Positions 51,763-59,648 of a DNA stretch of 64,000 bases are shown here, one piece after another (position 1 is the stretch's first letter; the number at the start of each line of letters is the position of its first letter). Source of the DNA: Hominimerdicola alba 8. GTDB taxonomy: Bacteria; Bacillota; Clostridia; Oscillospirales; Ruminococcaceae. Made by a program: the position numbers and the translations under genes. Below the pieces are notes generated by a model. That model saw only the letters and a list, made by a program, of their open reading frames with translations. It ran no database searches and was not told where the DNA came from. The stretch covers positions 172,921 through 236,920 of the forward strand of contig NZ_ADKM02000122.1 of NCBI RefSeq assembly GCF_000178155.2, read 5' to 3'.

Positions 51763-51792
51763 ATTATAGCGCGCAATACCGTACTTTGTCTA
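51763..51792 (-). promoter_or_regulatory. Promoter of module A coiled-coil gene
   Basis: On the - strand TAGACA with 18 bp to TATAAT, preceded by GCGCGC. The surrounding bases are nearly identical to the promoter at 54639. Confidence 0.65.
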
Positions 51793-51806
51793 TTGGCAGT
51801 GCGCAT

Positions 51807-52173
51807 GAAATTTGCTGTGTCAATTGAGTTTTGCGTTCGACAATTTGTTATGGGGAATTTATTTTGACAGCAAAATCACACCGCTGAGATACTGCTTTCA
51901 AGCATCGGAAACAGGATTATTCAATACAAGTCGCATAGCTCCAAACGCTCTGATGAGCGCCTGAGCGACTAAGAGAGTTCGCTCAGAAATATTTTCACGC
52001 AAACGATGAAAATAAACCAATCCGACCTTAACGGTCGGAAGAATATCAAAATCAACCCCAGCAAGCTCTGCATATTGTGTACACAAGTTCACAATATGCG
52101 CTGGCTTTCAAACCCAGCAAGCACGGTAACTATCCCAAATGGATAAAAACGATTTTTAATGTATGCCCTGACA
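51807..52173. other. Hairpin-rich gap between modules A and B
   Basis: No credible gene. Perfect inverted repeats: TCCGACC/GGTCGGA (52021-52039), GCATATTGTG/CACAATATGC (52070-52099), and GCCCTGAC/GTCAGGGC over the end of recombinase B (52165-52185). The phrases ACCGCTGAGATA and GTCGCATAGCTCCAAA recur in the gap upstream of module B. A 64-codon frame here is not supported. Confidence 0.65.
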
Positions 52174-53796
52174 TTACGTCAGGGCAAGTCTGTTTTTGTT
52201 GGTAAGCGGTTTGTCTATCAGCTTGTAATAGACGTGTATCACACGAGGACGGTCTTTGTGACCTTTGTTGTTCTCATCGACTGTTGCATACTCGATCAGG
52301 TCAAGGCACATCTCACGGGTAAGCTCCGTTGCTCCTGCATAGCGTTTCAGACGGCTGATGAACTCCGCCACATCTTCCTCGTCCTGTCTGTCAGCTTCGG
52401 AACGGGCTGTCATTTCATCATACTCAGCTTTCAGCGTTTTCTTTTCAGCCTGATACTTGTCGAGCATATCAAACGCCATATCCTGCTCGATCCTGCCTGC
52501 GACCTTATCTTCATACACACTCTGAATGAGCTTGTCAAGCTCTGCAAGGCGGTTGCCGACGGTCTTCATACGCTTGTTATCGGAAATGTTCTGAATGTCA
52601 ATAAACGCTCTCTTGTGTTTGAGAAACTCTGCTGTCGCAGTCTTTTCATCTTTGGCAAGCTCACACATCTCCTGAATATCCGCAAGAATGATTCCCTCTA
52701 AGAGTTTCCGATTGATTGAATGTGTGCTGCAGTAGTTCTTTCCGAAGCGGTTATGGTATCCGCAGATGTAACTTGTACCGCTGCCGCTTCCTTTACGCAT
52801 CTTCCAACCGCAGCCGTCACAGAAAAGCAATCCCGAAAGAGGACTAAGCTCTCCCTTTTTGTCACGCTTTCCTCTGCTGACAGATCTTTCGATCTCCCTC
52901 ACCTTATCCCAAATCTCCTTTGAAATGATAGGCTCATGGTTGTTTTCAATTACCGCCCATTCAGATTCATCACGATTGATGCGCTTGTGATTCTTGTAGC
53001 TCACAGTTGTTGTACGGAGCTGAGCGAGCGTTCCGAGATAGATCGGATTTTTCAGGATGTTTTCGAGATTCCTGCTGCTCCACAGATGTGAGTTGTTGTA
53101 AGGATTCGGTTTGCCGATACGCTTGTAATAGTAGTCGAACGGTGTCAGCACACCTTCTTCATTCAGCATCGTTGCGATATGTAAAGGCTTGACTCCCGAT
53201 GCTCTCATTTCAAAGATACGGCGGACGATGCCTGCGGCATACGGATCAATGATCGGAGTACGCATTTCATCATCACTCTTAACATAACCGTATGGGCAAT
53301 AGGGAATCATCATCTTCCCTGCTTTTGCGTTTGATGCGATGACAGCACGCACCTTCTTTGATGTGTTGGCGGCGTGCCATTCGTTAAAAACATTTCGGAT
53401 AGGCATCATATCCATATCTGCACTATCGGAATTGAGCGTATCAATGCCGTCATTCAGTGCGATGAAACGAATATTGTACATCGGAAAAATATAGTCCGTG
53501 TACTGACCTACCTGAATGTAATTGCGTCCGAAACGGGACAGGTCTTTGCAGATAATAAGGTTGATCTTGCCGTTCTTGGCATCGTCAAGCATTCTCTGCA
53601 CACCCGGTCTGTCGAAACTTGTTCCGCTGATGCCGTCATCGACGTACTCATCATAGATCGTCCAGCCCTGTTCACGGACATAGTTTGTGAGAATTCTTCT
53701 CTGGTTTTCTATGGAAAGGGATTCGCCTGCTCGCTCATCATCTTTTGAAAGTCTCAGGTATATCCCCACGATATAATCAGTCTGCTTTGCTAACAT
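52174..53796 (-). CDS. Large serine recombinase (module B)
   Basis: 540 residues, a close paralogue of the module A enzyme. Nucleophile Ser17 in IYLRLSKDDERAGES, LSRFGRNYI, and YVDDGISGTSFDRPG mark the resolvase domain; the zinc ribbon reads LFCDGCGWKM...CGYHNRFGKNYC, with a coiled coil after it. It ends with the same VIHVYYKLIDKPL as its paralogue. Both active-site sets are intact, so the two enzymes may act on different sites. AAAGGAG precedes the ATG. Confidence 0.95.
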   Translation of the reverse strand: MLAKQTDYIVGIYLRLSKDDERAGESLSIENQRRILTNYVREQGWTIYDEYVDDGISGTSFDRPGVQRMLDDAKNGKINLIICKDLSRFGRNYIQVGQYTDYIFPMYNIRFIALNDGIDTLNSDSADMDMMPIRNVFNEWHAANTSKKVRAVIASNAKAGKMMIPYCPYGYVKSDDEMRTPIIDPYAAGIVRRIFEMRASGVKPLHIATMLNEEGVLTPFDYYYKRIGKPNPYNNSHLWSSRNLENILKNPIYLGTLAQLRTTTVSYKNHKRINRDESEWAVIENNHEPIISKEIWDKVREIERSVSRGKRDKKGELSPLSGLLFCDGCGWKMRKGSGSGTSYICGYHNRFGKNYCSTHSINRKLLEGIILADIQEMCELAKDEKTATAEFLKHKRAFIDIQNISDNKRMKTVGNRLAELDKLIQSVYEDKVAGRIEQDMAFDMLDKYQAEKKTLKAEYDEMTARSEADRQDEEDVAEFISRLKRYAGATELTREMCLDLIEYATVDENNKGHKDRPRVIHVYYKLIDKPLTNKNRLALT

Positions 53797-53840
53797 TACT
53801 ACTCCTTTCCTCCAAAGCAGCCTAATTCAACATTGCTATA

Positions 53841-53869
53841 AGTATAGCGCGCAATGCCGAAAAAAGCAA
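53841..53869 (-). promoter_or_regulatory. Promoter of recombinase B
   Basis: On the - strand TTGCTT, 17 bp, TATACT, with GCGCGC directly before the -10. Confidence 0.7.
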
Positions 53870-53888
53870 GTACCTTTCGGAAATTTTT

Positions 53889-54125
53889 TCAGGTCGTCTG
53901 AGGTCTGCGGTGCATAGCCATCACCTCGGAAAACGCTCTTTCAAATGCGTTATGATAAAGCACTTCATTGAGGTCTTTATCTCCGCAGTAGTGACGCACA
54001 ACGACACACCTCTGTTTACCGATCAGGTACTCGTGCGTTTCGGTCTTGCATTCCTTATACTTCTCGTTCAGTTCAAAAGCCAGTCCTGCCTTATCTTTCT
54101 CTACGGCAGTATTATTGTTATTCAT
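53889..54125 (-). CDS. TnpW-like small protein (module B)
   Basis: 78 residues. LNEKYKECKTETHEYLIGKQ followed by VVVRHYCGDKDLNEVLYHNAFERAFSEVM aligns with the 51019 protein and with TnpW-type transposon proteins. It lies about 90 bases before recombinase B. Function unknown. AAGGAG precedes the ATG. Confidence 0.7.
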   Translation of the reverse strand: MNNNNTAVEKDKAGLAFELNEKYKECKTETHEYLIGKQRCVVVRHYCGDKDLNEVLYHNAFERAFSEVMAMHRRPQTT

Positions 54126-54138
54126 AGCTGTATCTCCT

Positions 54139-54256
54139 TAGCTTCTCTTTTTCTATGCTTTTAGAGCGAGGGGATCGCTTTCTCTATCTGCCCCTCTTTT
54201 CGTTGTGTGTGATATAGCTGTGCGGAACGGCAAGTGCCGTCCCGTTTACAGCTATC
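54139..54256. repeat. Conserved structured intergenic repeat, copy B
   Basis: Nearly identical to 51236-51354, including the ATAGCTGT/ACAGCTAT and ACGGC/GCCGT stems. Its conservation at non-coding positions suggests a functional RNA or DNA structure. Confidence 0.8.
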
Positions 54257-54277
54257 GTTTTGTTGTCGGAATATATG

Positions 54278-54586
54278 TTACTCCGAATAGGAATTATTGC
54301 TTTCAGTAAAACTCATCTGCTTGCCGTACTTGTCAGCAGAGCTATCCACAAGTCCCTCAATGTCGGCATAAGACATACCGCTGTCGGTAAACTTCTGGAT
54401 AAGACCGTGTTCGGCAGTCACAGCATCGACAAGCTCCTGCCCGTCCTTGCCGTAAAGCTCAGCAAGCATATCATAAGCGATCTGCTTGCTCTGCATAATG
54501 ATCTTACGCTTGCGTTCAAGGGCAGCTCTCACCGCCTTGTCAGCGTTGTCGATCTTAGCCTGGTTGTCGTTCAGATTTCCACGCAT
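54278..54586 (-). CDS. Coiled-coil protein, DUF4315-like (module B)
   Basis: 102 residues. A helical N-terminal half (NQAKIDNADKAVRAALERKRK) precedes YDMLAELYGKDGQELVDAVTAEH and a polar tail ending NNSYSE. It corresponds in place and layout to the module A protein at 51396. Function unknown. The promoter at 54639 lies about 55 bases upstream. Confidence 0.65.
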   Translation of the reverse strand: MRGNLNDNQAKIDNADKAVRAALERKRKIIMQSKQIAYDMLAELYGKDGQELVDAVTAEHGLIQKFTDSGMSYADIEGLVDSSADKYGKQMSFTESNNSYSE

Positions 54587-54638
54587 TCATTTCACCACCT
54601 GTCTATGTTTGGATTTCAGGATAACACCTGATGATAAT

Positions 54639-54668
54639 ATTATAGCGCGCAACGAAAGCGTTTGTCTA
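54639..54668 (-). promoter_or_regulatory. Promoter of module B coiled-coil gene
   Basis: On the - strand TAGACA with 18 bp to TATAAT, preceded by GCGCGC. Matches the module A copy. Confidence 0.65.
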
Positions 54669-55125
54669 TTCGCAGTGCGCATGAACTTTGAGTATTTTTT
54701 CAGAATTCCCCAGTGTAAAATGGCGGCACTCTTACAGCCAGTGACCGCAGGAGAATAACGCTCTCCTACATATCAATACCAAATTTTACAGCCATTCGTT
54801 AAGTACCGCTGAGATATTCTCCGTTATGCACAAACAGGCTATCACAAATTCAGAAATAGTTTTCGCAGACTATGCTTAACGAAGTCGTGATTATTATGGT
54901 AATAACTATTGAGAAGGATTTTCACCAGATTGCCGCAATCCCAGCACGATAACTGCGCCGTACCAGTTTACAATTTCAAGTGTGATGATATAAAGAGCAT
55001 CACGCAGGAGCGTGAGCGAGATAAATATAAGTCGCATAGCTCCAAATTCGCTGACGGAGCATCGAAAGCCTGCGTGATATGCAAATCCCACAGGCTGGAA
55101 AATAGCGCTACAGCGCAACAAAAAT

Positions 55126-55239
55126 AACAAGCATTGTATTTTGCGCCGCACAGCGAGCGAAAATACCAAATGCTTGTTGGGGACACCCCAAGCCCCGAAA
55201 TGACCGCACAGCGGTCAAAAAAATATCGGCTTACGCCGA
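55126..55239 (+). other. Candidate origin of transfer (oriT)
   Basis: A string of inverted repeats directly before mobC: AACAAGCATT/AATGCTTGTT (55126-55135, 55169-55178) with inner GTATTTT/AAAATAC, then TTGGGG-ACA-CCCCAA (55177-55191), TGACCGC-ACA-GCGGTCA (55201-55217) and TCGGC-TTAC-GCCGA (55226-55239). Position and structure fit an oriT; the nick site is not known. Confidence 0.55.
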
Positions 55240-55263
55240 AATAGAAACAAAGGAGACACCAAT

Positions 55264-55935
55264 ATGGAAACCGAGAAAAAGAAGCGTGGCAGACCGCCCA
55301 AGCGCAAGGCTATGGAGTTCGAGGGCATGACCTATGAGGGAGCTATCAATAATGCTCTGGACAAAGAGGTCAAAGCCGACCTTGACAAGAGCCTTGCCGA
55401 CAAGGACGAGAGCCAGCTTAAGGACGATGAACGCAAGTACCTGAAACGCAAGAGGGAGAATAAGTCCTACACGCTGAATGTTCGCTTTACGGAATCAGAA
55501 ATGCAGGATATTCTTGCTAAGTGTGAGCAGTACGGTTACAAGAACAAGACGGAGTATATCCGTGACTGCGTTCGGGCAAGGGTTGATCTTGTACCCGATA
55601 CCACCGACATATCCGAGTGTAACCGTCTGATGAAACGCATTGGAGCAAACATCAACCAGATACTTGTCCGACTTTACAGCACAGGTCACATCTATGCCGA
55701 GGATATTACCGAGATAAAGAAAGGGGTAAACGAGATTTGGCATACACTTCTATCCATACGATCAGGGCAACAGTCAGCGCAGCGATCGCTTACATCACAA
55801 ACGGAGATAAGACCATCGACGGTTTATATGTCAACTCTTATGCTTGCCGAGCCGACAGTGCAGGAGCAAGCGAGGACTTCCGAGCTGTCCGAGACACAGG
55901 AACAGGGCGAACACAGATCCTTGCCTACCACATGA
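55264..55935 (+). CDS. mobC: Relaxosome protein MobC (ribbon-helix-helix), with long overlapping tail
   Basis: 223 residues. A basic N-terminus (KKKRGRPPKRKA) is followed by a ribbon-helix-helix segment (SYTLNVRFTESEMQDILAKCEQ) and a MobC-type region (CNRLMKRIGANINQILVRL). MobC proteins help the relaxase open oriT. The last 66 codons or so overlap the relaxase gene in another frame; this tail is Ser/Thr/Gln-rich and looks like a by-product. AAAGGAGA precedes the ATG. Confidence 0.85.
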   Translation: METEKKKRGRPPKRKAMEFEGMTYEGAINNALDKEVKADLDKSLADKDESQLKDDERKYLKRKRENKSYTLNVRFTESEMQDILAKCEQYGYKNKTEYIRDCVRARVDLVPDTTDISECNRLMKRIGANINQILVRLYSTGHIYAEDITEIKKGVNEIWHTLLSIRSGQQSAQRSLTSQTEIRPSTVYMSTLMLAEPTVQEQARTSELSETQEQGEHRSLPTT

Positions 55936-57419
55936 TACAGAGCTTTGCCCCCGGTGAAGTCACGCCCGAACAGGCTATGCAGATCGGAGAGGAGCTTTGC
56001 GACCGCTATCTGAAAGGTGATTATCAGTATGTCATTGCTGTCCACCATGATAAGTCGCATCTGCATTGCCACATCATTTTCAATAACACAAATCTGTATA
56101 ACGGACTGAGTTTCACCACCGAGCATAATCAGGGCAGGAAGTCAGAAAGAGCGTGGGCAGAGCTGCGTGAGATTTCGGACGAGATATGTGCCGAACACGG
56201 CATATCCGTTATTGAACCGATTGGTAAGGGTGTATCACATTACGAGAATGAAATGCAGAAAGAGGGCAAGTCGTGGAAAGAAAAGCTCCGTGTTCGTATT
56301 GCAGAGGTCATGCTTTACAGCCGTGACTTTGCTGATTTTCTCCGCAACTGTACCGCCAGCGGCATCGAGTATGTTTACACTCCGCATAACAAGTACAAGC
56401 TGAAATTCAAGCTGTCGGGTGACGGTCAGCAGAGGTTCACAAGAGCCGAAACGCTGGGCGAGGGATTCACCGTCGAAAGCATCACCGAGCAGATAGTGGA
56501 GATACAAGAGAAGCTGTCAGCGGCGAATGTCACTCCCGATATGCTTATCGAACCGCCGAAGCCTGTTGCTGTTCCCAAGCCTGAGCCGAAGCCGACACAG
56601 ACAGTCACCGCACCGACAAAACCGAAACAATCAGCCGAGCCTGAAACTATCACGGAAACGAGTGAAACCGCAAAGAGGAAAGCTGCTGCGGAACAGGTTG
56701 AGAAGTTCTTTGCAGCCCGTCGGGCAAGACGGCAGGCACAGCTTGATATGCTTAACGCAACTGCTATCAATCCGAAGCCTGAACCGTCTGCCCCGACACC
56801 ACAGCCCACACCTGCCGAGAGCAAAGCACCTGAAAAGGAAAAAGATGCGTGGGCAGAGATCAGGGGTATGCGTGACAGCGATGAGATGATCGCCGACCTT
56901 GAAGCTGGCGGTATCACATCGCTTGACGATCTCAGGGGTTTCTTCTGGAATTTCAAGCACCCTGATGACCACACGGACGAGCTTGCCAAGCTTAGAGCAA
57001 AGATAGAGCCGATAGACAAGCTCATTGCGATGATGGAACAGCATTCTCAGAACTATGCTATATACAAGGAGTATCAGGAACGGTCAGCGTTTACGCAAAA
57101 GCATTTCCGCAAGAAAAATGCTGACGCTATCGACGCTTTTGAAGAAGCCGACAAGTATATTGCCGAGCATATCAAGCCTTACTACATCAAAGGGAAAATG
57201 CCTAAGCAGAGCGATTTGCAGGCGAAGTCCACCAAGCTGAAAGAGAAATACAATGCTCTGTTGCCTGAGCATAATGCCTTTGTCACTAAGCGTGACACGG
57301 CTCACAAGTACACCCGACAGGTGCGTAACTACCTTCAAAACAAGGAACAGCAGGAGCGTAACAGGCAGTACCAAGAGAAAAAGCGCACTCAGCAGAGAAA
57401 GAAAGACACACTCGAATAA
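55737..57419 (+). CDS. MobA/MobL-family relaxase
   Basis: 560 residues. The relaxase domain has AYTSIHTIRATVSAAIAYIT at its start (Tyr19 is the likely nucleophile) and the histidine cluster HHDKSHLHCHIIFNN (residues 103-117). A Pro/Lys linker follows (about 265-300), then a Lys/Glu-rich helical C-terminus. The start codon is TTG, chosen because the family signature begins right there and AAAGGGG lies upstream; no ATG fits. The gene begins within mobC, overlapping by 199 bases. Confidence 0.9.
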   Translation: MAYTSIHTIRATVSAAIAYITNGDKTIDGLYVNSYACRADSAGASEDFRAVRDTGTGRTQILAYHMIQSFAPGEVTPEQAMQIGEELCDRYLKGDYQYVIAVHHDKSHLHCHIIFNNTNLYNGLSFTTEHNQGRKSERAWAELREISDEICAEHGISVIEPIGKGVSHYENEMQKEGKSWKEKLRVRIAEVMLYSRDFADFLRNCTASGIEYVYTPHNKYKLKFKLSGDGQQRFTRAETLGEGFTVESITEQIVEIQEKLSAANVTPDMLIEPPKPVAVPKPEPKPTQTVTAPTKPKQSAEPETITETSETAKRKAAAEQVEKFFAARRARRQAQLDMLNATAINPKPEPSAPTPQPTPAESKAPEKEKDAWAEIRGMRDSDEMIADLEAGGITSLDDLRGFFWNFKHPDDHTDELAKLRAKIEPIDKLIAMMEQHSQNYAIYKEYQERSAFTQKHFRKKNADAIDAFEEADKYIAEHIKPYYIKGKMPKQSDLQAKSTKLKEKYNALLPEHNAFVTKRDTAHKYTRQVRNYLQNKEQQERNRQYQEKKRTQQRKKDTLE

Positions 57420-57499
57420 TAACAAGCTCTCTGCCGAACGGAATAGTCCCTCTGAGCCGTCTGTGATGGTTATGGGGAAAGTTATACTCCTGAAACAGC

Positions 57500-57534
57500 A
57501 AACGCTCCCTGAGCGTTCAGAGAGCGTTTTGCAA
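57500..57534 (+). terminator. Terminator-like hairpin after the relaxase gene
   Basis: Arms AAACGCTC/GAGCGTTT with a 14-base loop and a short T run, about 80 bases after the stop codon. Confidence 0.6.
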
Positions 57535-57671
57535 CATAAGGCATATTGCACCGAGGAAAAATGTGATATTGCTGCGCCTTTCATAAGAATTATTACAATT
57601 ATTCCAATATGCTGGACTCCGAGAGCATTGTAGGCTATAATATGGTTACTATGAAATTGGAGGTGCGGTAT

Positions 57672-57884
57672 ATGTTAGCAATACCCGAATTGGCAATGCC
57701 GAGAACACGCAAGGTCACGACCGTCTGCAACGGCAAGCGTGAGGCCTGGACGGACTATGAGGAAGCAAAGGCTTATTTCCTTGAACTTATGATGTCTACA
57801 GAGGGCGAGGAGCATGACAGAGCGGAATGCGTTTACATTCAGCTCCTACACGGGCTGGAGGAGTGCAGTGACGAGGACGAATAA
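57672..57884 (+). CDS. Small hypothetical protein of the mobile element
   Basis: 70 residues, acidic C-terminus (GLEECSDEDE). MPRTRKVTTVCNGKREAWTDYEEAKAYFLELM resembles short proteins of unknown function often found in Firmicutes mobile elements. GGAGG precedes the chosen ATG; a -10 box TATAAT lies near 57637 but the -35 is weak. A terminator follows. Confidence 0.65.
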   Translation: MLAIPELAMPRTRKVTTVCNGKREAWTDYEEAKAYFLELMMSTEGEEHDRAECVYIQLLHGLEECSDEDE

Positions 57885-57891
57885 ATAGAAA

Positions 57892-57927
57892 TGGGCATTG
57901 TTTTGAATGACAATGCCCGTTTTTTAT
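57892..57927 (+). terminator. Terminator between convergent genes
   Basis: Stem GGGCATTG/CAATGCCC with a ten-base loop and TTTTTT on the + strand; it abuts the end of the AIPR gene. Confidence 0.8.
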
Positions 57928-59594
57928 TATAATAATGCTTTGATTCGTCCGACATTTTTAAATATGTGTGCAGGATAAGAATCTGGAAAGTGTTGCTCCA
58001 TCGCTTCATATACTCTCTCCCAGATACCTACAAAAATACCTTCTGTCTTTTCCTGAATATCATTTGACGATAGATATTTATCATTGAATCCTTCACACTC
58101 TTTAAAATTGTTCAATATTAAATGCAACAGGAACCGGTTTCCATGAACGAGAACTAATCGTTTTCTTTGCGATACTGTTGGCTCATATTGTTTAATACAA
58201 CTTTCAACAGCACGAAGTACTTGAACTCCATTATAAAGAGAAAAACTGTTTGTCGAACCATTAAATAAAAGTTTATAAGGTGCCTTTTCAATGTTTTCGG
58301 TTAGCGCACCTATATTTCTCTTAACTAACGCAACAATAGATAGATCTGAACATAAACAAGCTTGGGATACTATTGCTTCATCAAATGTTATTTGATGTTC
58401 AGGATCGTCAATTTTAGAGCCTGTTTTATATAAATACTGTATTCCCCCAAGACTTAGCTCCATACGAAGTCTTTCTTGTGTAGGATCCAAAGATGCAAAG
58501 TCTTTTCCTTCAATTTTATTCTGTGTGTTGGATAATTTAGTTATCTGAACAGCTTGCTTGCTATCGGCATCTCCAATATCAATCATTTGAATATAAATAC
58601 GAGCATCTGATATAGCTTCTGGAGAATTCATATATACTGAGCCTATAACACCAGTTGTTTGAGCACCGTTAACCACTGAAACCCCTTCGAGCGCAAACAA
58701 TCCCACTTCTCTTCCCGTACTGTATGCCGCTTTTTTCGTAATTCGTTGACAGAGAATTTTAATTCCATTGTTGTAATAAAAAAACTTTTCAGGTTCGTTG
58801 ATTAATACATCTTTAATACCTTGATTAACGTCTGTGCTGCCTTTATAATACCTAATATTTTTAGCAAAAAGGCGGTTGCCATATTGTTTAAACCATTCTC
58901 CAATTGCAGAAACAGGAATAGTACCATAGTACGCTTTATATGGATTATCTACAATTCCCCAATTGCTAATCAATACATCATCAAGAATAATATTGTCCGA
59001 GGTTTGTCCATTGGCTAAATAATCATATATGTCTTGTAGTTTTAATTCTGTGAAAATTAGTAAATCAGTTGAATCATCCTCATTAACGCTATTTAAGAGC
59101 TCTTTAATTGGACGAAGAGCATATTCATTAGCCGCTTGATTTCCAGTATGACAGAAAATCATTTCAATCTGATAGTCCATATCTCTAATTGCATCTGATA
59201 TTTCTTGTTTTTTGGCTTGAAGCTTCTTATTGCAGCCTTCAAAATCAAAATTCAAACATCTTCTTACTCCTTCTACAAAAGTACTGCTTTCCTCCTGTGT
59301 AATACCTCCATTACCATCAGAACGCCATTTACTTTGTATAAGGAATAATTTCTTTTGAGCTGAGTCATTATACACTGCATCAATTCCCATATCATGATAA
59401 CCATCTGTAATATTTTGCGAAGCAATATCACAATCTAAACCGCATTTTTGAACTATAGATAAAGCAGCAATGGCACGTGTAAGATACTTGTTTGTTTTTT
59501 CATTATCGGACTTAGCATCACTAAGATCGATAAGACCATTAAAAAGCTCTTCTATCTTATTTTGTATCCTAACTATTTTAAGATTGTTTGGCAT
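57927..59594 (-). CDS. AIPR family protein (abortive infection phage resistance)
   Basis: 555 residues. The AIPR core is seen in NIRYYKGSTDVNQGIKDVLI and KFFYYNNGIKIL (about residues 245-285), followed by GVSVVNGAQTTGVIGSVY. The N-terminal part contains DGYHDMGIDAVYND and LFLIQSKWR, a layout resembling PD-(D/E)xK nucleases. AIPR proteins occur with restriction-modification genes and in phage defence loci. It lies 54 bases after the restriction enzyme gene with GGAGGTG before its ATG, and its base composition is visibly more AT-rich than its neighbours, a sign of separate origin. Confidence 0.9.
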   Translation of the reverse strand: MPNNLKIVRIQNKIEELFNGLIDLSDAKSDNEKTNKYLTRAIAALSIVQKCGLDCDIASQNITDGYHDMGIDAVYNDSAQKKLFLIQSKWRSDGNGGITQEESSTFVEGVRRCLNFDFEGCNKKLQAKKQEISDAIRDMDYQIEMIFCHTGNQAANEYALRPIKELLNSVNEDDSTDLLIFTELKLQDIYDYLANGQTSDNIILDDVLISNWGIVDNPYKAYYGTIPVSAIGEWFKQYGNRLFAKNIRYYKGSTDVNQGIKDVLINEPEKFFYYNNGIKILCQRITKKAAYSTGREVGLFALEGVSVVNGAQTTGVIGSVYMNSPEAISDARIYIQMIDIGDADSKQAVQITKLSNTQNKIEGKDFASLDPTQERLRMELSLGGIQYLYKTGSKIDDPEHQITFDEAIVSQACLCSDLSIVALVKRNIGALTENIEKAPYKLLFNGSTNSFSLYNGVQVLRAVESCIKQYEPTVSQRKRLVLVHGNRFLLHLILNNFKECEGFNDKYLSSNDIQEKTEGIFVGIWERVYEAMEQHFPDSYPAHIFKNVGRIKALL

Positions 59595-59648
59595 ATATTT
59601 ACACCTCCGTTATTATATTATTGCGAATTATTTACATCTTTATTCATT

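Larger units (their letters stand above)
54587..55263. other. Long intergenic region between module B and the mobilisation genes
   Basis: 677 bases without a credible gene. It holds the module B promoter, repeats of phrases seen at 51880-51945, a GCGCT/AGCGC palindrome at 55105-55116, and the candidate oriT. Two overlapping - strand frames of 72 and 87 codons are not supported by ribosome binding sites. Confidence 0.65.

Noticed and set aside
51898..52092. 64-codon - strand frame in the gap between recombinase modules
   Set aside because: No ribosome binding site; its FGAMRL part arises from a repeated DNA phrase also present near 55020, where no gene is supported.
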